From positions 1-13,601 of the forward strand of contig CANPZT010000028.1 in the NCBI GenBank assembly GCA_947589135.1: a stretch of 13,601 nucleotides of DNA, written 5' to 3'. The stretch's first letter is position 1. Each line of letters starts with the position of its first letter. Below, in pieces: positions 1-7,062 of this stretch. The notes under the pieces were generated by a model. That model was not told the origin of the DNA. It was given only the letters and a program-made list of their open reading frames with translations, and searched no databases. Source of the stretch: an uncultured Clostridia bacterium. GTDB lineage: Bacteria > Bacillota > Clostridia > TANB77 > CAG-508. The position numbers and the translations under genes were made by a program.

Positions 1-2
1 AT

Positions 3-1400
3 ACATTTTATGAAAAACTAATATCTGTTATTTCAGAGATATATTATAAAAATGGTATAATACTTAATAAAAATATTTTATATTTTGATCCAGATGAATT
101 TAGACAAAATACAAGAAAAAAAGAAAAAAGTAATTATAAAGATATAAAAGAAGGTCTTATAGTTCTTAATTTAGAAGCATTAAGAAGAAATCCTAAAGAA
201 ATAAAAGAAGAAATAGAAGTTATGTTAGAACAAATGCCAACAAAGGCATTTATAATATTAGAAGATGAATTTAGAGAAGGCGAAGTAAATGCAGTTTTAA
301 CTGAATATTTTTCTTGGTCAATGAAAATTGATATGATTTCTGATGAAGAAAAAGAAAAATATATAAAAAATTTTATGGATACAAATGAACTAACATATAA
401 TGATGAAGTAATCAATGAATTATCTAATAATCCATATTATATGATAAAAAACAAATTAACAAATATATTAGTAAATAGTAAAATAAAAAATGAGAAAAAT
501 GTATCAAAATTTTTATATAAAGACAAAAAGTTAAGAGAGAATAAAGAAAACAAAATAGTAAAAACTGGATTACAAGAATTAGATGAACTTATTGGCTTAG
601 ATGAAGTAAAAGAACAAATAAAAAAAGTTATTAGTTTTGTAAAAACAAGTAAAATACGAAATAATATGCCAATGCTACATATGTGTTTTAATGGAAATCC
701 AGGAACAGGAAAAACAACAGTAGCAAGAATAGTAGGAAAAATTTTTGCTGAAGAACAAATTTTATCCAATAAAAAGGTTTTTGTAGAAGCTCAAAGATGC
801 GACTTAATTGGAAAATATGTTGGACATACTGCACCTATGACACAAAAGATGATTGAAAAAGCATTAGGTGGAATTTTATTTATTGATGAAGCGTATTCTA
901 TTGCTTCATATATTCAAGATGAAGGCGGTAGAGATTATGGTGCAGAATGTATAGCAACTTTACTAAAAGGAATGGAAGATAATAGAGAAAATCTTTGTGT
1001 AATACTTGCTGGTTATACAAATGAGATGAAACATATGTTAGAAGTAAATCCAGGTTTTGAAAGCAGAATTCAATTTACAATAGACTTTCCAGACTATTCA
1101 GCAGAAGCTTTATATAATATTTTCAAGAATCTTTGTCATAAAGAAAAATATAAAATTTCTAGTAATGTAAAAGCAATTTTGATACAACATTTTAATAATG
1201 CAAAAAATAGTAAAAACTTTTCAAATGCAAGATATGTAAGAAATTTATATGAAAAAGTGAAAATAGAACAATCATATAGAGTAACTACAAATATGAACGA
1301 AAATATAAATTTAATAAAAAAATGTGATGTTGAAAAAGTTGTTGAAAGTTTTATTAAGCCAAATTGTGAAAAATCGATAAGAATAGGATTTTCAGCATAA
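3..1400 (+). CDS. CbbX/SpoVK-like AAA+ ATPase, 5' partial
   Basis: The frame is open from base 3 with no stop, so the gene begins before the window; the first ATG at 222 is internal and has no convincing ribosome binding site. 465 codons are visible. The C-terminal half is a complete AAA+ module: Walker A GNPGTGKTT (693-719), Walker B ILFIDE (873-890), and a likely arginine finger in PGFESRI (Arg at 1065-1067), followed by an alpha-helical lid with the sensor-2-like NARYVRN. The pattern (ELIGLDEVKEQI before Walker A, GHTAPMTQKMI after it) is that of the CbbX/SpoVK/EccA clade, hexameric remodelling ATPases. The N-terminal visible part carries a hydrophobic strand ending in acidic residues (FIILEDEF) and a helical lid-like stretch, which I infer to be the end of a first, degenerate AAA module without a visible Walker A. 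The substrate is unknown. Confident on the fold, not on the role. Confidence 0.85.
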   Translation, partial: TFYEKLISVISEIYYKNGIILNKNILYFDPDEFRQNTRKKEKSNYKDIKEGLIVLNLEALRRNPKEIKEEIEVMLEQMPTKAFIILEDEFREGEVNAVLTEYFSWSMKIDMISDEEKEKYIKNFMDTNELTYNDEVINELSNNPYYMIKNKLTNILVNSKIKNEKNVSKFLYKDKKLRENKENKIVKTGLQELDELIGLDEVKEQIKKVISFVKTSKIRNNMPMLHMCFNGNPGTGKTTVARIVGKIFAEEQILSNKKVFVEAQRCDLIGKYVGHTAPMTQKMIEKALGGILFIDEAYSIASYIQDEGGRDYGAECIATLLKGMEDNRENLCVILAGYTNEMKHMLEVNPGFESRIQFTIDFPDYSAEALYNIFKNLCHKEKYKISSNVKAILIQHFNNAKNSKNFSNARYVRNLYEKVKIEQSYRVTTNMNENINLIKKCDVEKVVESFIKPNCEKSIRIGFSA

Positions 1401-1471
1401 AAGAATGTTAATTATAAAAAATATAAAAACCTTCATGTTTTACTAATCGATGATATTCATTTTTTTCATAT

Positions 1472-1530
1472 TAGCAATATAGATGTAATTATATAATTTG
1501 ACAAAAAAATGTTTAGGTGATATATTGCTA
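1472..1530. repeat. 10-bp inverted repeat around a promoter
   Basis: TAGCAATATA at 1472-1481 is exactly mirrored by TATATTGCTA at 1521-1530, with 39 bases between. The right arm contains the -10 hexamer of the promoter at 1498-1526. Two half-sites this far apart could bind a regulator that loops or bridges the promoter, or form a long-loop hairpin in DNA. The match is visible in the sequence; the regulatory reading is inference. Confidence 0.6.
1498..1526 (+). promoter_or_regulatory. Sigma-A-type promoter for the 1623-4873 operon
   Basis: TTGACA (1498-1503), a 17-base spacer and TATATT (1521-1526) are a near-consensus housekeeping promoter. The predicted transcript would start about 1533 and run through roughly 90 untranslated bases to the first gene at 1623. 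No strong terminator for the upstream ATPase gene is visible in this 222-base gap. Confidence 0.75.
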
Positions 1531-1622
1531 TTTAAAAATAAAGCTAGTGCATTTTATATATTTTTTCAATAACTAGGGTAAATAAAAATAATATAAATAA
1601 TACTATAAATAAGGGGAAAGAA

Positions 1623-2156
1623 ATGAAAATATTAATTGCAACAAAAAATCAAGGGAAAATAGAAGGAGCAACAAGAGCTCTTCAAAATTATTTTGAAGAT
1701 ATAGAAATTATAGGAATACCAGTAAAATCAGATGTTAGTGAACAACCAGTAAATGATGAAATATATAATGGAGCAAAAAACAGAGTAAAAAACTTGAAAA
1801 AATATGCAAAAGAAAACAATATAGTAGCAGATTTATATTTATCAATAGAAAGTGGTATTAATAATTCTTTAGGTAGATGGATGATTACAAATATTGCTAT
1901 AATAGAAGATAATAATAATTTTGAAAGTTATGGTACAAGTCCATCTTTTCCGGTACCAGATAGACTTGTTCAAGATATTATAGAGACGGATTTAAGTCAA
2001 GTAATGAATACTATATTTGAAAAAGATAAAGAAAGACATAATAAAGGTGGAGGAATTCAATTACTAACACATAACAAGATATCAAGAATAGATTTAACAG
2101 AGATGGCATTTATTATGGCTCTAACAAAATATATCAATGAAGATAAATGGAGGTAG
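1623..2156 (+). CDS. DUF84/YjjX-like NTPase (inosine/xanthosine triphosphatase)
   Basis: 177 residues, the usual length for the DUF84 family. Members hydrolyse non-canonical purine triphosphates (ITP, XTP) and so clean the nucleotide pool in the cytosol. Visible family marks are the N-terminal ATKNQGKIEGA nucleotide-binding start, the SIESGI strand, the GTSPSFPVP loop, and the C-terminal GGGIQLLTHNKISR followed by LTEMAFIMAL. The ATG at 1623 is preceded by AAGGGG at 1611-1616, well spaced. It is first in a run of co-directional genes and only 15 bases precede the next start, so it is probably co-transcribed with the glycosyltransferase. That pairing gives no obvious functional link. Family assignment is firm; the precise substrate is inferred from the family. 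Confidence 0.85.
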   Translation: MKILIATKNQGKIEGATRALQNYFEDIEIIGIPVKSDVSEQPVNDEIYNGAKNRVKNLKKYAKENNIVADLYLSIESGINNSLGRWMITNIAIIEDNNNFESYGTSPSFPVPDRLVQDIIETDLSQVMNTIFEKDKERHNKGGGIQLLTHNKISRIDLTEMAFIMALTKYINEDKWR

Positions 2157-2171
2157 TCATAGAGGGAAAAA

Positions 2172-4112
2172 ATGAATATTTTAGTAACAATAAATGCTCA
2201 CTATATAAACCAATTAAATATTTTATTAAATTCTATACAAAAATCAAATAAAAATACTATTTTTGATATATACATTTTAAATAGAGATTTAAATAAAAAA
2301 CAAATCGAAGAAGTAAAAAAGGGATTAAATTTAGAAAATTTTTATATAAATGATATAAAAATTAATGACACAGAAATTAGTCAATTACCAGTATATGAGG
2401 AAAGATATCCATTAGAAATATATTTTAGGATTTTTGCAGCAAAATATTTACCAAGTAATATAGATAGAGTTTTATATTTGGATTCAGATACATTAGTTAT
2501 TAATAAATTAGACCAATTATATAATATGGATTTTGAAGGAAATTATTTCATTGCAACAACTCATATAAGAAAAATGTTACATAAATTTAATGAAATAAGA
2601 TTAGGAATGGAAAAAGATGAGCCATATATAAATACTGGTGTTCTTTTAATGAATTTAGAAGAATTAAGAAAAATAAAAATTGAAAAAGAAGTAATAGATT
2701 TTATACAAAAAAATAAGAAAAAATTAATTTTACCTGATCAAGATATAATTAGTATGGTATATGGTAATAAAATAAAACTAATAGATGACTTAAAGTATAA
2801 TTTAGGAGATAGAAATTTAAATTACTATAATTTAAACAATCCAAATCAAAAAATAGGAATGAAATGGATTTGTAAAAATACAGTAGTTATTCATTATTTT
2901 GGCAGAAATAAACCTTGGCATAATGGATATATAGGAAAATTAGGATGTTTTTATTATAAACTAGTAGAAGAATTAGAAAAAAATAATAACAATAAAAAAG
3001 TTTTAATCTTATCATGTGGCACAGGGGGAGGTCATAATACCGCAGCAAAAGCAATACAAGAAGAATTACTAGCAAGAGGAATAAAAACAGATTTTAAGGA
3101 ATATTTAGAAATTATTAATTCAAAATTAAAAGATGGGGTTAATAACTTATATATAAAATCTACCAAAAAAAATGGAAAAATATTTAAAAGAGTATATCGT
3201 TTGGGAAAAATTTATGAGAAAACAAAATTAAAATCACCTGTATACTTTTTCAATAGTTTAAATAGGAAAAAACTTTATACATATATTAAAGAAAATCATT
3301 ATTCATTTATAATAACTACTCATCTATTTGCAGCTCAAGCATTAACTGCAATAAAAAAAGAACATCATATTCATTTTTTACAAGTTGCTACAGACTATGT
3401 AAGTATACCTTTTTGGGAAGAAACTAATCCAGACTATTTTATCATTCCAAGCAAAGAATTAGAAGAAGATTTTTTAGAAAAGGGAATAAAAAAGCAAAAG
3501 TTATTACCATTAGGAATACCTGTTAGGAGACAATTTAAAGAGGAATATAGTAAGAAAGAAATAAAAAAACAACTAAATTTAGATTTTAATAAAAAATATA
3601 TCTTAATTTTAAATGGAAGCATGGGATTTGGTAATGTAAAAGAAATTACTAAAAAATTATTAGAAACAATAAAAGATTATAATTTCATTGTTTCTTGCGG
3701 AAATAATCATAAATTAATTGAAATACTTAATAATGAATATAAAAATAATAATAGAATGCTTATATTACCTTACACAAATGAATTAGGAAAATATATAGCA
3801 ATTAGTGAAATTGTTCTTACTAAACCAGGAGGGTTAACAACAACAGAAATTGCAACAATGAGAAAACCACTTGTTCATATTATGCCTATACCAGGATGTG
3901 AAAATAATAATGCAGATTTTTTTGCTGAAAGGCAAATGTCTATAAAATGTGAAAATATGGAACAAGTAATTAATAATACAAAGAAATTAATAGAAAATGA
4001 AGCATTACAAAAGAAAATTATTGAAAATCAAAAGAAATATATAACAGGAGATGCTTGTGAAAAAATAGCAGATATTGTGATAAAAGAATTAAATAGGGGT
4101 AATATGCGGTGA
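2172..4112 (+). CDS. Fused glycosyltransferase: GT8 domain + UgtP/MGDG-synthase-like GT28 domain
   Basis: 646 residues with two catalytic domains. Residues 1 to about 270 are a GT8 (GT-A) transferase: the metal-binding DxD is DSD at 104-106 in RVLYLDSDTLV, followed by YINTGVLLMNL, LPDQDIIS and the C-terminal HYFGRNKPWH. After a short asparagine/lysine-rich linker, residues from about 277 match the MGDG-synthase/UgtP family: GTGGGH at 283-288 starts the acceptor-side Rossmann domain and TKPGGLTTTE begins at 550 in the nucleotide-sugar-binding half. UgtP-type enzymes add hexose from UDP-sugars to diacylglycerol at the inner face of the membrane. The two activities in one chain suggest successive sugar additions to a lipid. 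The start ATG has GAGGG upstream at 2162-2166. The last sense codon is CGG, rare in this window, and the gene overlaps the acyltransferase start by 4 bases. Sugars and acceptor are inferred. Confidence 0.85.
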   Translation: MNILVTINAHYINQLNILLNSIQKSNKNTIFDIYILNRDLNKKQIEEVKKGLNLENFYINDIKINDTEISQLPVYEERYPLEIYFRIFAAKYLPSNIDRVLYLDSDTLVINKLDQLYNMDFEGNYFIATTHIRKMLHKFNEIRLGMEKDEPYINTGVLLMNLEELRKIKIEKEVIDFIQKNKKKLILPDQDIISMVYGNKIKLIDDLKYNLGDRNLNYYNLNNPNQKIGMKWICKNTVVIHYFGRNKPWHNGYIGKLGCFYYKLVEELEKNNNNKKVLILSCGTGGGHNTAAKAIQEELLARGIKTDFKEYLEIINSKLKDGVNNLYIKSTKKNGKIFKRVYRLGKIYEKTKLKSPVYFFNSLNRKKLYTYIKENHYSFIITTHLFAAQALTAIKKEHHIHFLQVATDYVSIPFWEETNPDYFIIPSKELEEDFLEKGIKKQKLLPLGIPVRRQFKEEYSKKEIKKQLNLDFNKKYILILNGSMGFGNVKEITKKLLETIKDYNFIVSCGNNHKLIEILNNEYKNNNRMLILPYTNELGKYIAISEIVLTKPGGLTTTEIATMRKPLVHIMPIPGCENNNADFFAERQMSIKCENMEQVINNTKKLIENEALQKKIIENQKKYITGDACEKIADIVIKELNRGNMR

Positions 4113-4873
4113 AAGAACAGTTAATTAAAGAAAATATACAAGAAAAAATATTAAATGAAAATGATGATATTATTCATATGTATGAACCATTAGAGTTAAA
4201 CATAGATGAAAACTATCAATACATAAAAGAAGGAAAAATTTTTTCATTTTTTTCGAATTTATTATATTATGGATTAGCTTTCCCTGTTTTAATAATTTTA
4301 AATAAGATAATATATGATTTAAAAATAGAGGGAAAAGAAAATATTAAAAATTTAAAAACAGGAGCAATTAGTGTATCTAATCATGTTTTAATTTTAGATT
4401 GTACAATGATAGGATTAGCATTTGGATTAAAAAAGGTGTACTTTACTACAAGAAAAGGCAGCTTTAAAATTCCATTTGTAAGAAAATTAATTAAATTGTT
4501 ACGAGCAGTACCAATTCCTACTAAAATGAGTAATAAAGAATGTTTTGTAAAACAATTAGATACAGCTTTGCAAAATGGTAAAATCATACATTTTTATCCG
4601 GAAAAAGCTTTATGGCCATATTATGAAAAGATAAGAAATTTTAAGAGTGGAGCATTTGACTTTGCAATCAGAAATAGTGTTCCAGTTATTCCTATAGTAA
4701 TTATATTTAGAAATCCAAAAGGGATAAGAAAAATATTTAAAAAGAAAAAGGATGTTACAATAAAAATATTAGAACCAATAACATATAAAGGTAAATATGA
4801 AAACAAAAAAGATAGTGCAGAGAAATTAAAAGAGCAAGTACATCAAGCTATGCAGAAAAGTATAAATATATAA
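4109..4873 (+). CDS. PlsC-like 1-acylglycerol-3-phosphate acyltransferase family protein
   Basis: 254 residues from a GTG start at 4109, chosen because GGGG at 4096-4099 is well placed and the start overlaps the upstream stop, which points to translational coupling. The catalytic NHxxxxD motif is NHVLILD with His92 and Asp97. The second block is FYPEKALWPYY (from 162) followed by FKSGAF, a variant of the usual FPEG block. A hydrophobic segment around 45-68 should anchor it in the membrane. About 40 hydrophilic residues precede that segment, longer than the minimal family member. Family enzymes acylate lysophosphatidic acid or related lysolipids. Placement right behind a lipid glycosyltransferase suggests a role in making or remodelling glycolipids, but the acceptor is not shown by the sequence. 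Confidence 0.85.
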   Translation: MKEQLIKENIQEKILNENDDIIHMYEPLELNIDENYQYIKEGKIFSFFSNLLYYGLAFPVLIILNKIIYDLKIEGKENIKNLKTGAISVSNHVLILDCTMIGLAFGLKKVYFTTRKGSFKIPFVRKLIKLLRAVPIPTKMSNKECFVKQLDTALQNGKIIHFYPEKALWPYYEKIRNFKSGAFDFAIRNSVPVIPIVIIFRNPKGIRKIFKKKKDVTIKILEPITYKGKYENKKDSAEKLKEQVHQAMQKSINI

Positions 4874-4935
4874 AAAAAGAAATAATATTTTGATAAAAAA
4901 TTATAAGTAAAATTGAGATAAGGTCAGGTTAAAAC

Positions 4936-5652
4936 ATGAATGAAAAAATTACAAAATTAAAAGAATTAATAGCAAATAGTAGTAATATAGTTTTCTTTGG
5001 AGGAGCAGGAGTATCCACAGAAAGCGGTATACCAGATTTTAGAAGTAAAGATGGGTTATATAATCAAAAATATAAATATCCACCAGAACAGATTCTAAGC
5101 CATACTTTTTTTATGAATAAAACAGAAGAGTTTTATAAATTTTATAAAGAAAAGTTAAATTCATTAGATTATATGCCTAATATCACACACATAAAGTTGG
5201 CAGAATTAGAAAAGCAAGGAAAACTAAAAGCAGTTATTACTCAAAATATAGATGGCTTACATCAAAAAGCAGGTTCTAAAAATGTATTAGAACTACATGG
5301 AAGTGTCTTAAGAAACTATTGTATGAAATGTAACAAATTTTATGATGCGAAATTTGTATTTACAAGTAAAGGTGTGCCTAAGTGTGAATGTGGCGGAATA
5401 ATTAAACCAGATGTGGTATTATATGAAGAAGGATTAGATGATAGTGTGTTAACACAATCAGTAAACTATATTCATAAAGCTGATTTAATGATTATTGCAG
5501 GAACTTCTCTAACTGTAAATCCAGCAAGTAGTTTAGTAAGATATTATAATGGTAATAAATTAGTTTTAATAAATAGAGATACAACACTATATGATTCATT
5601 TGCAAATTTAGTTATAAATGAAAGCTTAGGTAATGTATTTAGTGTTATATAA
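4936..5652 (+). CDS. Sir2-family NAD-dependent protein deacylase
   Basis: 238 residues, typical for bacterial sirtuins. The NAD site is visible as GGAGVSTESGIPDFR (about 22-36) and TQNIDGLH (Asn104, Asp106). The catalytic His121 is in LHGS. A complete zinc site is present: Cys129 and Cys132 (CMKC), Cys150 and Cys152 (CEC). GTSLTVNPAS closes the Rossmann fold. HTFFMNKTEEFYKFYKE resembles the Thermotoga-type deacetylases rather than the Tyr/Arg-bearing desuccinylases, so deacetylation is the more likely activity. It removes acyl groups from protein lysines in the cytosol, producing nicotinamide and O-acetyl-ADP-ribose. It lies 62 bases after the acyltransferase on the same strand and may share its transcript; the ribosome binding site (AAGG/CAGG before 4936) is weak. 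Confidence 0.9.
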   Translation: MNEKITKLKELIANSSNIVFFGGAGVSTESGIPDFRSKDGLYNQKYKYPPEQILSHTFFMNKTEEFYKFYKEKLNSLDYMPNITHIKLAELEKQGKLKAVITQNIDGLHQKAGSKNVLELHGSVLRNYCMKCNKFYDAKFVFTSKGVPKCECGGIIKPDVVLYEEGLDDSVLTQSVNYIHKADLMIIAGTSLTVNPASSLVRYYNGNKLVLINRDTTLYDSFANLVINESLGNVFSVI

Positions 5653-5705
5653 ATATTATAATAACATAATACTAAATAATTTTTTCAAATTTATTTATAA
5701 AAATA

Positions 5706-5735
5706 TTGCAATCTATACTTAAGTTTTGCTATAAT
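5706..5735 (+). promoter_or_regulatory. Extended -10 sigma-A promoter
   Basis: TTGCAA (5706-5711), an 18-base spacer and a perfect TATAAT (5730-5735) preceded by TG at 5727-5728, the extended -10 element. Transcription would start about 5742, just ahead of the small gene at 5768, and could continue into carA if the hairpin at 5856-5884 is bypassed. Confidence 0.75.
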
Positions 5736-5767
5736 ATAAAAAATAAAAAGAAGAAAGGAAAGAAAAA

Positions 5768-5857
5768 ATGAAAAACAAATTAGGAAAAGCAAATTTAATA
5801 GTAGCTGCAAATACTTTTCTAATAGTTATTTTATTTTTATTTCTATTTGTATTTTAA
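5768..5857 (+). CDS. 29-residue hydrophobic membrane peptide, possible leader of carAB
   Basis: A 29-codon frame with ATG at 5768 and AAAGGAAAG just upstream, directly behind a strong promoter. The peptide has a basic start (MKNKLGKAN) and then one continuous hydrophobic stretch rich in Ile, Leu, Val and Phe ending at the C-terminus, so a single membrane span is likely. I do not recognise the family. Its stop codon overlaps the 5' arm of the terminator-like hairpin at 5856-5884, and carA begins 58 bases later. Promoter, ribosome binding site, short ORF and hairpin together argue that it is real. It may be an independent small membrane protein, or a leader whose translation influences read-through into carAB. 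No run of arginine or pyrimidine-responsive codons is seen, so the trigger is unknown. Confidence 0.6.
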   Translation: MKNKLGKANLIVAANTFLIVILFLFLFVF

Positions 5858-5884
5858 ATAAGGACATTTAGCCCTTATTTTTTT
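5856..5884 (+). terminator. Intrinsic terminator or attenuator before carA
   Basis: AAATAAGG (5856-5863) pairs perfectly with CCTTATTT (5873-5880) across a 9-base loop, followed by TTTT. The 5' arm overlaps the TAA stop (5855-5857) of the small ORF, so a ribosome finishing that ORF would cover it. The structure either ends the small transcript or acts as a conditional attenuator for carAB. Confidence 0.65.
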
Positions 5885-5915
5885 ATTGTATGAAAAGACG
5901 AAAGGAGAATATTTA

Positions 5916-7001
5916 ATGGAAAAATTCAACAAAAAAATTGTACTAGAAGATGGAGAAGAATATTATGGATATGGATTTGGAGCAAACAAAGAAAGTATCT
6001 GTGAAATTGTTTTTAATACATCTATGGTAGGGTATCAAGAAATTGTATCAGATCCTTCTTATACTTATCAAATGGTAGTTATGACATATCCACTTATTGG
6101 AAATTATGGAATAACGGATGATGATTATGAAACAAAGCAACCAACTATTGGAGGACTAATTGTAAGGGAATACAATAATCATCCAAGTAATTTTAGATAT
6201 ACAAAAACATTATCAGAGTATTTAGAAGAAAATGATATTCCAGGAATATATGGAATTGATACAAGAAAATTAACAAGAAGCATAAGGGAAAAAGGAAGTA
6301 GAAAAGTAATTATTACAGATATAGATACTAATAAAGAAAAAGCATTAAAGATGTTAAAAAAATATGAATTGCCAAAAGATGCCGTTTCTAAAGTAAGTTG
6401 TAAAAAGAAATGGTATTCAAGAACATCAAATCCAAAATATAATATTGTAGCAATAGATTGTGGAATAAAGTTAAATATAGTAAGGAGCTTAAATAAAAAA
6501 GGATGTAATGTAACAATTGTACCATATAATACAACTACAAAAGAAATAATAAATTTAAAACCAGATGGCATATTTATATCAAATGGACCAGGAAATCCAG
6601 AAGATGTAAAAGAAGTAATAAAAGTAGTAAAAGAATTAAAAGGAAAATATCCAATTTTCGGTATATGCTTAGGACATCAAATAATAAGTTTAGCATATGG
6701 TGCTAAAACATATAAGCTAAAATTTGGACATAGAGGGGGAAACCATCCAGTAAAAAATATGAGAACAAATAAAATAGAAATTACAAGTCAAAATCATAGT
6801 TATGCAGTAGACGAAGAATCTCTAAAGAAAACTGACTTAACTGTTACTCATAAGAATATTTTAGATGATACAATAGAAGGTGTAGAATGCAAAAAAGATA
6901 AAATATTTAGTGTGCAATATCACCCAGAGAGTGCACCAGGGCCACAAGATAGTGGATATTTATTTGATAAATTTATTTCATTATTAGAAAATAATAAATA
7001 A
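5916..7001 (+). CDS. carA: Carbamoyl-phosphate synthase small (glutaminase) subunit
   Basis: 361 residues, family-typical. It hydrolyses glutamine and passes ammonia to CarB for carbamoyl phosphate, used in pyrimidine and arginine synthesis. The N-terminal half carries the CPSase small-chain domain (FNTSMVGYQEIVSDPSYTYQ, GIYGIDTRKLTR). The C-terminal half is a class I glutamine amidotransferase with nucleophile Cys251 in GICLGHQ and the His336/Glu338 pair in YHPES. The ATG at 5916 is chosen over in-frame upstream codons because AAAGGAG at 5901-5907 is spaced 8 bases before it and the protein then starts like other CarA chains. It follows the hairpin at 5856-5884 and is 61 bases ahead of carB. 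I saw no PyrR-binding loop in the leader. Confidence 0.95.
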   Translation: MEKFNKKIVLEDGEEYYGYGFGANKESICEIVFNTSMVGYQEIVSDPSYTYQMVVMTYPLIGNYGITDDDYETKQPTIGGLIVREYNNHPSNFRYTKTLSEYLEENDIPGIYGIDTRKLTRSIREKGSRKVIITDIDTNKEKALKMLKKYELPKDAVSKVSCKKKWYSRTSNPKYNIVAIDCGIKLNIVRSLNKKGCNVTIVPYNTTTKEIINLKPDGIFISNGPGNPEDVKEVIKVVKELKGKYPIFGICLGHQIISLAYGAKTYKLKFGHRGGNHPVKNMRTNKIEITSQNHSYAVDEESLKKTDLTVTHKNILDDTIEGVECKKDKIFSVQYHPESAPGPQDSGYLFDKFISLLENNK

Positions 7002-7062
7002 AAAATATTAAACTTTAAAAAAATTAGAATATAGAAAACATTTAATGAAAAGGAGAAGAAAA

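Noticed and set aside
437..769. Antisense open frames such as those at 437-769, 6179-6571 and 12247-12489
   Set aside because: They are mirror frames of well-supported genes, low in complexity and without ribosome binding sites or family motifs.
5886..5915. Upstream in-frame start of carA at 5886
   Set aside because: It lacks a ribosome binding site and lies at the terminator tail, while ATG 5916 has a well-spaced AAAGGAG and fits the family start.
5653..5915. PyrR-binding attenuator ahead of carA
   Set aside because: No PyrR-type binding loop consensus was found; the only hairpin is the short terminator overlapping the small ORF.
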